In this document: positions 37,066-48,523 of the stretch, one piece after another
Position numbering within the stretch: position 1 is the stretch's first letter
Layout: each line of letters starts with the position of its first letter
Assembly (NCBI GenBank): GCA_022071965.1
Contig: JAJVIQ010000001.1
Span: 1 to 64,000, forward strand
Length of the DNA stretch: 64,000 nucleotides
Reading direction: 5' to 3'
DNA from: Gammaproteobacteria bacterium
GTDB taxonomy: Bacteria > Pseudomonadota > Gammaproteobacteria > JAJPIJ01
Notes under the pieces: generated by a model
Told to the model about the DNA's origin: nothing
Databases searched by the model: none
Seen by the model: only the letters and a program-made list of their open reading frames with translations
Made by a program: the position numbers and the translations under genes

Positions 37066-38286
37066 ATGAACGACGAGAAGACGGGCGGCGCGCCCATGGC
37101 GTGGGACGAACCCGGCGGCGGACGCGACCGCGAGCCACGCGACCCCTGGGGCGGGGGGCGCCGTCAGGACGGCCCGCCGGAACTCGACGAGGTCATCGGC
37201 AAGGTGCGTGACCGGCTGCGCGGCCTGTTCGGCGGCGGCAAGGGACCTCGCAATGGCGGCGGCGGCGGAGGCGGCGGCGGCCCGAGGCTTCCGACGACCT
37301 ATCTGCCGATCGTCGCCCTGTTCGGCGGCATCCTCGTCTTCAGCCAGATGTTCTACGCCATCCAGCCCGGGGAGCGCGGCGTCGTCACGCGCTTCGGCAA
37401 GCATGTCGATACCCTGGATCCGGGCTGGCGGATACGGCTGCCGCGTCCGATCGAGCGGGTCCAGAAGGTGAACATCGATCTGGTCCGTTCGCAGCAGGTG
37501 AAGGGCTCGATGTTCACCAAGGACGGCAACATCGCAGTGGTCGATCTCGAGGTGCAGTATCGCATCAAGAACGCGGCCCAGTACCTGTTCAACGTCAAGG
37601 GGCCCGATGAGATGCTGCGCCAGGCCACCGAGGCGGCGCTGCGAGAAACGGTCGGCGCCAATACCATCGACTTCACCCTCACCGAGGGACGCCAGCAGAT
37701 CGCGCAGGCGACGAAGGAAAGCCTGCAGCAGATACTGGACACGCACGGCACCGGCATCATCGTCAACCAGGTCAACAGCAAGGACGCCAATCCGCCGGCC
37801 GAGGTCAAGGACGCCTTCGACGACGCCATCAAGGCCGACCAGGACTACGAACGACTCGTGAACGAGGCCGAGGCCTACAAGAACGAGATCCTGCCGAAGG
37901 CCGGCGGCGCCGCCGCGCGCCAACGCGCCGAGGCCGAGGCCTACAAGCAGCAGGTGATCGCGCGGGCCGAGGGCGAGGCCAATCGCTTCCGGGAGCTGCT
38001 CACGCAATACCGCAAGAGTCCGGACGTGACGCGCGAGCGACTGTATCTCGAGACGATGGAGTCGGTCCTGGACAAGAGTTCGAAGGTGCTCGTGGACAGC
38101 GAGTCGGCCAACCAGATGCTCTATCTGCCGCTCGATCGGCTGCTGCCGCAGCGACAGGGACAGGCCGCCGCGCCGCCGGCGCGCACGCCGGATGACCTGG
38201 CCCGCGACCTGACGGAAGACGCCTCGGTGCGGGCCTCGATTGAAGAACGCGATCGCGCCACCGAGCGCGTGCGGGAGACACGCTGA
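37066..38286 (+). CDS. hflK: FtsH-modulating membrane protein HflK
   Basis: A 406-residue SPFH/stomatin-family protein. A glycine-rich cytoplasmic N-terminus (about 1-80) precedes one membrane helix (about 83-105), then the SPFH domain (from YAIQPGERGVVTRFG) and a long Ala/Glu/Arg coiled region. With HflC it forms a large cage around FtsH and limits membrane proteolysis. A 157-base gap from hflX contains a short dyad (AAGTG-CAAA-CACTT, 36984-36997) that could mark a separate promoter region. Confidence 0.96.
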   Translation: MNDEKTGGAPMAWDEPGGGRDREPRDPWGGGRRQDGPPELDEVIGKVRDRLRGLFGGGKGPRNGGGGGGGGGPRLPTTYLPIVALFGGILVFSQMFYAIQPGERGVVTRFGKHVDTLDPGWRIRLPRPIERVQKVNIDLVRSQQVKGSMFTKDGNIAVVDLEVQYRIKNAAQYLFNVKGPDEMLRQATEAALRETVGANTIDFTLTEGRQQIAQATKESLQQILDTHGTGIIVNQVNSKDANPPAEVKDAFDDAIKADQDYERLVNEAEAYKNEILPKAGGAAARQRAEAEAYKQQVIARAEGEANRFRELLTQYRKSPDVTRERLYLETMESVLDKSSKVLVDSESANQMLYLPLDRLLPQRQGQAAAPPARTPDDLARDLTEDASVRASIEERDRATERVRETR

Positions 38287-38288
38287 CC

Positions 38289-39170
38289 ATGTTCATGCCA
38301 CGTCTGTTCATAGCGCTGGTGATCATCGTCGTCGTGATCTGGTCCTCGACCTTCGTCGTGTCGGAGACCGAACGCGCCATCGTGCTCAACTTCGGCAAGA
38401 TCTACCGCTCGGACTACAAGCCGGGCCTGCATTTCAAGCTGCCGGTGGTCATGCAGGTCAGGAAATTCGACAAGCGGCTGCTGAGCCTCGATGCGGAGGC
38501 CCAGCGCTTCACCACCAAGGAGAAGAAAGCCGTGATCGTCGACTCCTATGTGCGCTGGCGGATCGACGACGTCGAGGACTACTTCCGCGCCACCCAGGGC
38601 CGTGAGGAGTACGCGGCGGCGCTGCTGTCGCAGACGATCAACTCCAAGCTCAAGGAGGAATTCGCGAAGCGCACCGTAGACGAGGTGATCTCCGGCGAGC
38701 GCGGCGTGGTCATGGGCCTGGTGACCGAGGCAGCCAGCAAGGGCGGCGAGGACATCGGCGCGAAGGTCGTCGACGTGCGCATCAAGCGTATAGACCTGCC
38801 GCCGGAGGTCAGCATGTCGGTGTACAACCGGATGCGGGCGGAGCGCGAACGCGTTGCGCGCGACCTGCGCTCGCGCGGCGGCGAGGCCGCGGAGAAGATC
38901 CGGGCCGGGGCCGACAAGGAGCGCACGGTGATCCTGGCACAGGCCTACCGCGACGCCGAAACCCTGCGCGGCGAGGGCGATGCGCGTGCGGCCGAGATCT
39001 ACGCCTCCGGATACGGCGCCGATCAGGAGTTCTACAGTTTTTATCGCAGCCTGAGCGCCTACCGTGCCGGCTTCAAGAGCAAGGAGGACATCCTCGTGCT
39101 GCAGCCGGATTCGGAGTTCTTCCGGTACTTCAGGAGTCCGTCCTCAGCGTCGGTGCCGCCGACACCGTGA
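38289..39170 (+). CDS. hflC: FtsH-modulating membrane protein HflC
   Basis: A 293-residue partner of HflK: one N-terminal membrane helix (about residues 4-22), an SPFH domain beginning VSETERAIVLNFGKIYRSDY, and a coiled C-terminal region. It starts two bases after hflK stops, so the two are translated together. Confidence 0.97.
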   Translation: MFMPRLFIALVIIVVVIWSSTFVVSETERAIVLNFGKIYRSDYKPGLHFKLPVVMQVRKFDKRLLSLDAEAQRFTTKEKKAVIVDSYVRWRIDDVEDYFRATQGREEYAAALLSQTINSKLKEEFAKRTVDEVISGERGVVMGLVTEAASKGGEDIGAKVVDVRIKRIDLPPEVSMSVYNRMRAERERVARDLRSRGGEAAEKIRAGADKERTVILAQAYRDAETLRGEGDARAAEIYASGYGADQEFYSFYRSLSAYRAGFKSKEDILVLQPDSEFFRYFRSPSSASVPPTP

Positions 39171-39195
39171 TGCATGCGGCGCCGTGGAGGGTAAC

Positions 39196-39381
39196 GTGTG
39201 GCAGGACCTCGCGGCGGCGTTCGGCCTGATGCTCGTACTTGAAGGCATCGGGCCGTTCCTGAGCCCGGCGACGATGCGGCGGGTATTCGAGCAGGCCTCG
39301 CGTCTGCACGAGCGCACGCTGCGCTACGTCGGACTCGGCTCGATGCTCATCGGGCTTCTCTTCCTGTACCTCTTTCACTGA
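39196..39381 (+). CDS. yjeT: Small membrane protein of the DUF2065 (YjeT) family
   Basis: A 61-residue protein with two predicted helices (VWQDLAAAFGLMLVLEGIGP and VGLGSMLIGLLFLYLF). It matches the YjeT family, always found between hflC and hisZ/purA in gammaproteobacteria. The GTG at 39196 has GGAGGG upstream. The function is not known; position suggests a link to HflKC. Confidence 0.88.
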   Translation: MWQDLAAAFGLMLVLEGIGPFLSPATMRRVFEQASRLHERTLRYVGLGSMLIGLLFLYLFH

Positions 39382-39392
39382 GTGCCCGGCCC

Positions 39393-41911
<2,519 letters not shown>

Positions 41912-41958
41912 GCCGCCGCGCGCTCATCGCACGCGCGCCGCCGCCGGCGAGGGATCAA

Positions 41959-42108
41959 TCAGCCTCGGGTCGTCCACAGCAGCAGGATCAGCAGCACCGC
42001 GCCCAGGACCAGGCTGCCGAGGATGAGCTTGCGCTCCACCGGCAGCAGCGGCTCGTAGGGCATGCGTTGCAGCTCGTCCCGGATGCGCCGATCGCCTTCG
42101 TTCTGCAT
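41959..42108 (-). CDS. 49-residue single-helix membrane protein
   Basis: A short frame encoding an Arg/Glu-rich N-terminus (MQNEGDRRIRDELQRMPYEP), then LLPVERKLILGSLVLG and a hydrophobic helix ending LLWTTRG. It begins 17 bases after the YeiH-type transporter gene ends, on the same strand, with a weak GAGG upstream. The protein is amphipathic then hydrophobic, so it is likely expressed, but I know no family for it. Confidence 0.55.
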   Translation of the reverse strand: MQNEGDRRIRDELQRMPYEPLLPVERKLILGSLVLGAVLLILLLWTTRG

Positions 42109-42124
42109 ACGCTCAGCCTCGATC

Positions 42125-43555
42125 TCAGCCTGACGCCAGCGGCGGCTTCACGCCCGCGAAGAACAGCCAGGAGATCAGCAGCCCGAACCAGATGATGAAG
42201 CCGAACAGGCTGACGGCGTACACGGCCGCCAGCCTGCCGATGCCTTCCTCCCGCAACCTGCGGAAGTCGCTGACCAGCCCTATGCACAGGAAGGTCATCA
42301 GGAAGAACAGCTGCCGGTAGACGTTGGCGACCTCGGTGGCCGGCTTGGCCGCGCCGATGCGGGTCTCATCACCCAGGCACCACCAGAGCATCACGGCGAA
42401 GGTCAGCACGTAGCCGATGACGAATTTCGGGAAGCGCTCCCAGATCTCCCCGATGCCCACGCGCACGCCCGGCTTCGGCTCGATGAAGCTCGTCCAGATG
42501 ATCGCGAGCACGAACGCCCACACGCCGATGAAGACGTCGATGAAGATCTTGGTGGTCGTGGTGGTCATCGAGATCCAGCCTTCCTGGTACTGGACGCCGC
42601 CCGCGGCAAGGGCCTTGGCGCGGATCAGCGAATCGGTGATCGCGCCCGCCGGGATGGCCGCGCCGTCGGTCTTCACCGCAAGCCCCATCCACGCGCCCGC
42701 GACCATCGGCTCCTCGTAGAGGAAGTGCTGCGCCAGGAAGGGCAGGACCAGCAGCTCGATCACCGCGAAGATGACCACCAGCGAGGAGACCATCACCGCC
42801 ACGATCGGCCGGGCGCGTATGGCGGCGCCGGTCGCGATCGCCGCCGAGACGCCGCAGATGGAGATCCCGGAGGCGAGCGGCGCCGCCCACTCGCGGCTGA
42901 AGCGGAAGTAGCGCCGCGCCACGTAGTAGATCACCGCCCAGTAGATGAGATAGGCCTCGACCACGGCGCACAGGCCGCGCCAGATCACCGATTGCGCGAG
43001 ACCGAAGGTCTCCGCGGACTTCACGCCCAGCGCGGCGCCCATGATGACGATGGCGATCTTCACGTACAGCTCCGGCCGCGCCGCCTCCCCGAGGCGCCCG
43101 GCAAGACGGGGCGAGAGGTTCGCGATGGCGAGGCCGGCCAGCAGGGCGATGATGTAGCCGGACTCGCCGGTGAGGTTGAGCGACCACGCGATCCCCAGCC
43201 TGTCGAACTTGTCCGGGGTGGCGGCGATGTAGGCGTAATGGCCTGCCACCGAGCAGAGCACGCTCAATGCGAACAACACCGTGAACGCCGCGGCGAAGCG
43301 GCCTGGCCGTATGCCAAGGAATTTCGCTCCGGCGCAGGTCAGCAGCAGCATGAAGAGATAGGTCCCGGCGAGCGACAGCAGCGGCGGGACGGTGGAATCC
43401 TTGGCGACCGGGGAGAGCGCCCTTGACGGATCCAGCCATACCTTGCTGGTCGCCGACCAGCCCAGCAGATCGACGCCGAACATGGCCGCGGCGGAGAGGG
43501 CGAAGACCAGCAGCCCGATCCACACCGCCAGCCAGTCTTCACTGATGCGAGTCAT
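42125..43555 (-). CDS. Putative sulfate exporter family transporter (YeiH-like)
   Basis: A 476-residue inner-membrane protein of about 12 helices. Motifs such as GESGYIIALLAGLAIANL, IVIMGAALGVK, SGISICGVSAAIATGAAI and AGGVQYQEGW (with TDSLIRAKA before it) fit the UPF0324/YeiH family. The family is named for a proposed sulfate export role after taurine breakdown; the substrate here is unknown. It is somewhat longer than YeiH (about 350 residues), with extra N-terminal helices. It is convergent with purA. Confidence 0.82.
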   Translation of the reverse strand: MTRISEDWLAVWIGLLVFALSAAAMFGVDLLGWSATSKVWLDPSRALSPVAKDSTVPPLLSLAGTYLFMLLLTCAGAKFLGIRPGRFAAAFTVLFALSVLCSVAGHYAYIAATPDKFDRLGIAWSLNLTGESGYIIALLAGLAIANLSPRLAGRLGEAARPELYVKIAIVIMGAALGVKSAETFGLAQSVIWRGLCAVVEAYLIYWAVIYYVARRYFRFSREWAAPLASGISICGVSAAIATGAAIRARPIVAVMVSSLVVIFAVIELLVLPFLAQHFLYEEPMVAGAWMGLAVKTDGAAIPAGAITDSLIRAKALAAGGVQYQEGWISMTTTTTKIFIDVFIGVWAFVLAIIWTSFIEPKPGVRVGIGEIWERFPKFVIGYVLTFAVMLWWCLGDETRIGAAKPATEVANVYRQLFFLMTFLCIGLVSDFRRLREEGIGRLAAVYAVSLFGFIIWFGLLISWLFFAGVKPPLASG

Positions 43556-44097
43556 GGCGGCTCATCTACCTCGCGGCGGGAACGCCGTGGAGGGGTGGAC
43601 GGTGGCGCGAAAGGTTCGAGCGTTGGCGCGGCGAGCAAGGAACGCACGAACGGCGCGCACCACAGGCGCGCAGCGAGGCGGCGCCGTCACGCTGGGGAGC
43701 GCGTCGGCGCCCGGGACTGGCGCAAGCGAATCGAGCTCGATCATGCCGTACCCCCGTTCGGCAGGCGAGGATGACCTAAAGTATGAACGCTTGCTACGCC
43801 GTCGGACAATCCTGCGTATGCCGCGGTGACCACAGGGCGTGATTGAGTCGGGTCTCGATGACGAAAAAGGCCTGGCGTCGTGGCGCGCGATCGGCATGGC
43901 CAGGCTGACGCGAGTTGTCGGGCAGGGATGTCGTGGAGTGCTTGCCGAGCCCGGAAGGCGAAGATCAGGTTACTGGCTGAAAAGCTGGCGGGCGGGTTGT
44001 GGCACTGGCCGGGGTTAGCGGCTAGACTGCGTGCCACGCGCGCCGCGGAGGGCGATATGCGCGACTACCAATCAACCTATTGGATGATTGGGGAGGA
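43556..44097. other. Gene-free region between the YeiH-type gene and tRNA-Leu
   Basis: This 542-base stretch is lower in G+C towards 43760-44090. It has several short open frames on both strands, none with a protein-like composition or a convincing start. It probably contains promoters for the flanking genes, which I cannot place. Confidence 0.45.
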
Positions 44098-44182
<85 letters not shown>

Positions 44183-44222
44183 GCGGAGTCGGGCAATTTA
44201 TCCAGCCAAGTACCCCTTGTCA

Positions 44223-46475
44223 ATGAGCCGAAAAAGAAGCCATCGCTGGTCCAACGATCCCTACGCCGAGCGCGAGGCAGCCCGCTACGACCGCCCCATC
44301 CCCAGTCGGGAGTTCATCCAGAAATTCCTCGAAGAAGCCGGTGTGCCGCGCGATGCCGAGCAGATCGCGCATGGGCTGGGTGTCACCGACGAGGATGACA
44401 AACTGGCCTTGTCGCGCCGCCTCGATGCCATGGAACGCGACGGGCAGCTCGTGCGCAACCGCCGCGGCGGCTACGGCCTCGTCGACAAGATGGATCTCAT
44501 TCGCGGCCGCATCGTCGGTCATCCCGAGGGGTTCGGCTTCCTCATCCGCGACGAGGGCGGTGATGACGTGTTTCTCTCGGCGCGCGAGATGCGCTGCGCG
44601 CTGCACGGTGATCGCGCCCTGGTGCGCCTGCGCGGGCACGACCGGCGCGGCCGTCCGGAAGGCTCGATCGTGGAGGTCTTCGAGCGGGCCAATCACCGCG
44701 TCGTCGGCCGCTATTTCAACGAGGGCGGCGTCGGCCTCGTCGTCCCCGACAACAAGCGCATCGCGCAGGACATCCTCATCCCCGCCGGCGAGGCGGGCAA
44801 CGCCACGCACGGCCAGATCGTCATGGCGAAGATCATCGCCCAGCCGGATCGGCGCCGGCAGCCGCTCGGCCACATCACCGAGGTGTTGGGCGAGCACATG
44901 GCGCCGGGCATGGAGGTGGACATCGCCATCCGTGCCTATGAGCTGCCGTGCGTGTGGCCGGAGGCGGTGGTGGAGGAGATCGACACCATCGTGCCGGAGG
45001 TCACCGCCGCCGACCGGCGCGGGCGGCTCGACCTGCGCGACACGCCGCTGGTGACCATCGACGGGGAGGATGCGCGCGACTTCGACGACGCGGTGTACTG
45101 CGAGCGGCACGGCCAAGGCTGGCGATTGCTGGTAGCCATCGCCGATGTCTCCCACTACGTCCGCCCGGACGCGCCGCTCGACAAGGAGGCGCACAATCGC
45201 GGCACCTCGGTGTATTTCCCCGATCGCGTGATCCCGATGCTGCCGGAGCTGTTGTCGAACGGACTCTGCTCACTGAATCCGAAGGTCGATCGCCTGTGCA
45301 TGGTGTGCGAGATGCACTTCGACGCCAGGGGCGTGAAGAAGCGGCACGTCTTCCACGATGCCGTGATGAACTCCCACGCGCGGCTCACCTACACCGAGGT
45401 GGCCGCCGCGCTGATCGACGGCGACGAGGCGGTGCGCGCCAGGCACAGGAGGCTGATGCCGCACCTGGAGAATCTCTACGCGCTGTATGAACTGCTCCGC
45501 AGGCAACGCGAGCAGCGCGGCGCGATCGATTTCGACACCAGCGAGACGCGCATCCTCTACGGCCCGGACAGGAAGATCGAACGGGTGGTGCCGCTGGTGC
45601 GCAACGAGGCCCATAAGCTCATCGAGGAATGCATGATCGCGGCCAATATCTCGGCGGCCGAGTACCTGCAGGAGCAGGAGGTGCCGACGCTGTACCGCGT
45701 GCACGAGAAACCGTCGGCCGAGAAGATGGAGGATCTGCGCACCTTCCTTGCCGAGCTCGGGCTGCAGCTGCCGGGCGGCGAGGTGCCGCGGGCGAAGGAC
45801 TTCGCGCGGCTGCTCGGAAAGATCGGCGGGCGCGAGGACGCGCACCTCATCCAGACCGTGCTGCTGCGCAGCCTGCGGCTGGCCGTGTACGGGCCGGAGA
45901 ACATCGGCCACTTCGGCCTGGCGCTGGAGTCCTACACGCACTTCACTTCGCCGATCCGGCGCTACCCGGATCTGCTCGTGCACCGCGCGATCCGCTCGCG
46001 CATCAGCAAGGGCAGGGCGCACAAATACCTGTATGACATGGCCGCGATGCAGGCCCTGGGCGAGCACTGCTCGATGACGGAGCGCCGCGCCGACGAGGCC
46101 ACGCGCGATGCGGTAGCGTGGCTGAAGTGCGAATTCATGATGGACAAGGTGGGCGAGGTCTATGACGGCATCATCTCCTCGGTGACCGGCTTCGGCGTGT
46201 TCGTCGAGCTCAAGGACATCTACGTCGAGGGCCTGGTGCACATCACGGCGCTGCCGAACGACTACTACCATTTCGATGCCGTCGGCCATCGCCTGCGCGG
46301 CGAGCGCAGCGGGCGGGTATACAGGCTCGGCAATCCCGTGCGCATCAAGGTCATGCGGGTGGATCTCGACGAACGCAAGATCGATTTCGATCTTGTCGCG
46401 GAGGCCGAGCCGCGCGCCGCCGCGCCCGCGGTCGGGAAGCGTGGTGTCGGGAAGAAGACGAAGAAGCGTCGCTGA
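44223..46475 (+). CDS. rnr: Ribonuclease R
   Basis: A 750-residue 3'-5' exoribonuclease able to degrade structured RNA. In order it has an N-terminal helix-turn-helix domain (about 20-85), cold-shock domains (about 90-240), the RNB catalytic domain with DGEDARDFDDAVYCE, an S1 domain (GEVYDGIISSVTGFGVFVEL) and a basic tail (KRGVGKKTKKRR). I start at ATG 44223 because the longer frame upstream runs antisense through the tRNA. No clear ribosome site is visible. Confidence 0.96.
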   Translation: MSRKRSHRWSNDPYAEREAARYDRPIPSREFIQKFLEEAGVPRDAEQIAHGLGVTDEDDKLALSRRLDAMERDGQLVRNRRGGYGLVDKMDLIRGRIVGHPEGFGFLIRDEGGDDVFLSAREMRCALHGDRALVRLRGHDRRGRPEGSIVEVFERANHRVVGRYFNEGGVGLVVPDNKRIAQDILIPAGEAGNATHGQIVMAKIIAQPDRRRQPLGHITEVLGEHMAPGMEVDIAIRAYELPCVWPEAVVEEIDTIVPEVTAADRRGRLDLRDTPLVTIDGEDARDFDDAVYCERHGQGWRLLVAIADVSHYVRPDAPLDKEAHNRGTSVYFPDRVIPMLPELLSNGLCSLNPKVDRLCMVCEMHFDARGVKKRHVFHDAVMNSHARLTYTEVAAALIDGDEAVRARHRRLMPHLENLYALYELLRRQREQRGAIDFDTSETRILYGPDRKIERVVPLVRNEAHKLIEECMIAANISAAEYLQEQEVPTLYRVHEKPSAEKMEDLRTFLAELGLQLPGGEVPRAKDFARLLGKIGGREDAHLIQTVLLRSLRLAVYGPENIGHFGLALESYTHFTSPIRRYPDLLVHRAIRSRISKGRAHKYLYDMAAMQALGEHCSMTERRADEATRDAVAWLKCEFMMDKVGEVYDGIISSVTGFGVFVELKDIYVEGLVHITALPNDYYHFDAVGHRLRGERSGRVYRLGNPVRIKVMRVDLDERKIDFDLVAEAEPRAAAPAVGKRGVGKKTKKRR

Positions 46476-46523
46476 CCGCGTCCCGATCCGGGACGCGTGG
46501 CCGAGGCGGGCGAAGAGATCCTC

Positions 46524-47276
46524 ATGGCACGCAGTGAACTCATCTACGGGGTCCATGCCGTGCGCGCGCTCATCGAGCGTTCGCCCGATGCCGTCCTGGA
46601 GCTCTGGGTGCTGGCCGGCGCGCACAACCCGGCGCATGCGCCCATCCTCGCCGCCGCCGCCGGCCACGATATCCGCCCACAGCCTGCGCCGCGCGCGACC
46701 CTGGACAGGCTTTCCGGCGGCGGGCGGCACCAGGGCGTCGTGGCGCGCTGCCGGCCACGCGAGGTGCAGCAGGCCGTGGAGCTGCCGCCACTGCTCGAGG
46801 GCGATCTGCGCGATGCGCTGTTTCTCGTCCTCGACGGCGTGGAGGATCCGCACAACCTCGGGGCCTGCCTGCGAGTCGCCGACGCCGCGGGCGTCCGGGC
46901 GGTCATCCGTCCACAGCACCGGGGCACCGGACTCACGGCCGCGGCCGCGAAGGTGGCCAGCGGTGCCGCCGAGACCGTGCCCCTCATCGCGGTCAACAAC
47001 CTCGCCCGGGCGCTGGCGCAGATGAAGGAGGCCGGAGTCTGGCTGATCGGCGCCGCGGCCGAGGCCGAGAAGACGCTCTACGACGTGGACCTCACCGGAC
47101 CGATCGCCTGGGTGATGGGCGGCGAGGGCGAGGGCCTGAGGCGGCTCACGCGCGAGCTCTGCGACGCGCTCGCCCGGATCCCGATGACCGGGACGGTGGC
47201 AAGCCTCAATGTCTCGGTCTCCACCGGCATCTGCCTGTTCGAGACGCGGCGACAGCGGTTGAAGCGCGGCATGTGA
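46524..47276 (+). CDS. rlmB: 23S rRNA (guanosine-2251-2'-O)-methyltransferase
   Basis: A 250-residue SPOUT methyltransferase. An N-terminal L30e-like domain (ELIYGVHAVRALIERS) precedes the knot domain with LDGVEDPHNLGACLR, VMGGEGEGLRRLTRELCD and SLNVSVSTGICLFE. The order rnr-rlmB is conserved. ATG 46524 aligns with the E. coli start; a GTG at 46497 would add nine residues. Confidence 0.95.
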   Translation: MARSELIYGVHAVRALIERSPDAVLELWVLAGAHNPAHAPILAAAAGHDIRPQPAPRATLDRLSGGGRHQGVVARCRPREVQQAVELPPLLEGDLRDALFLVLDGVEDPHNLGACLRVADAAGVRAVIRPQHRGTGLTAAAAKVASGAAETVPLIAVNNLARALAQMKEAGVWLIGAAAEAEKTLYDVDLTGPIAWVMGGEGEGLRRLTRELCDALARIPMTGTVASLNVSVSTGICLFETRRQRLKRGM

Positions 47277-47410
47277 CCTCTGCCGGCCCGTGCCCCGCGA
47301 TGCGAAAACCACGCTGACGGGCCTGACCGGCGCCGAGGCGGCGGAAGGGGCCGTGCCGAAGGGCCGGCCGGCGCGCGGATCGCGCATCGCTGTGCCGGAG
47401 TATTGACGTA

Positions 47411-47427
47411 CCGCCATTTCTTGGCGG
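47411..47427. promoter_or_regulatory. Inverted repeat in the cysK upstream region
   Basis: CCGCCA-TTTCT-TGGCGG is a perfect dyad three bases after TTGACG (47403-47408), which resembles a -35 element. It lies 53 bases before cysK and could be an operator. Confidence 0.35.
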
Positions 47428-47479
47428 CTCGATGTTGTGTCAGGATGAACGCGATCCGGTACCCGAACAGGAGGATTCC

Positions 47480-48412
47480 ATGCGCATTGCAAATAATACC
47501 GCCGAACTCATCGGCAATACGCCGCTCGTGCGACTCAACAGGATATCGGCCGGCATCGACGCCGAGATCGCCTGCAAGCTCGAGTATTTCAACCCGGCCC
47601 ACAGCGTGAAGGATCGTATCGCCGTGTCCATGATCGACGCCCTCCAGGCGGCCGGCCGCATCAAGCCGGACACGATCATCCTCGAGCCGACCAGCGGCAA
47701 CACCGGCATCGGGCTCGCGATGGTGTGCGCGGCGCGCGGCATCAGGTGCGCGTTCGCCATGCCCGATACCATGAGCCGCGAGCGCAAGCTCATCCTGAAA
47801 GCGTACGGGGCGGAGCTGATCCTCACTCCCGGTTCAGAAGGCATGCCCGGGGCGATCAAGCGCTGCGAGGACATGGCGGCAGCCGATCCGCGCTACGTCA
47901 TCGCGCAGCAGTTCGAGAACCCCGCCAACGTGCAGATCCATCGCGAAACGACCGCGGAGGAGGTCTGGCGCGACACCGACGGCAAGGTCGACATTTTCGT
48001 CTCCGGCATCGGCACCGGCGGGACGATCACCGGCGTCGGCGAGGTGCTCAAGGCGCGCAAACCCGGCGTCCAGATCGTCGCGGTGGAACCGGACGCGAGC
48101 GCCGTGCTCTCCGGCGGGCCACGCGGACCGCATCCGCTCCAGGGCATCGGCGCGGGGTTCATTCCCAAGATCCTCAACACAGCGATCTACGACGAGATCG
48201 TGCGCGTGAAGAACGACGACGCGCTCGACGTCGCGCGCCGCATGGCGACACAGGAGGGGCTGCTGGTCGGCATCTCCTCGGGGGCGGCCACCTGGGCGGC
48301 CCTGCAGATCGCCGCACGGCCGCAGAACCGGGGCAAGCTGGTGGTGGTGGTCATACCCTCCTTCGGTGAACGCTATCTCTCGACCGTGCTTTACAGTCAT
48401 CTCGAGATCTGA
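47480..48412 (+). CDS. cysK: Cysteine synthase (O-acetylserine sulfhydrylase A)
   Basis: A 310-residue PLP enzyme making cysteine from O-acetylserine and sulfide. The PLP Lys is K44 ([12 protein letters not shown]), the substrate loop is [12 protein letters not shown], and the phosphate loop is [13 protein letters not shown]. The C-terminus ends in SHLEI. ATG 47480 is preceded by GGAGG. The length and motifs favour CysK over CysM. Confidence 0.95.
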   Translation: MRIANNTAELIGNTPLVRLNRISAGIDAEIACKLEYFNPAHSVKDRIAVSMIDALQAAGRIKPDTIILEPTSGNTGIGLAMVCAARGIRCAFAMPDTMSRERKLILKAYGAELILTPGSEGMPGAIKRCEDMAAADPRYVIAQQFENPANVQIHRETTAEEVWRDTDGKVDIFVSGIGTGGTITGVGEVLKARKPGVQIVAVEPDASAVLSGGPRGPHPLQGIGAGFIPKILNTAIYDEIVRVKNDDALDVARRMATQEGLLVGISSGAATWAALQIAARPQNRGKLVVVVIPSFGERYLSTVLYSHLEI

Positions 48413-48523
48413 AGGGAGGCGGGCGGATCGAAGACGCCGGCGTCGCGCTCCAGGGGGCCGAGTGTCCAAAGACTCGCGACTGGGGCAGGCCGCTGCCGGC
48501 AGTGCGGCACCGGGGTCCAGGGC

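Noticed and set aside
41912-41958. G+C-rich repeat between purA and the small membrane protein gene as a terminator
   Set aside because: The complementarity is imperfect and could arise from CG-rich composition alone.
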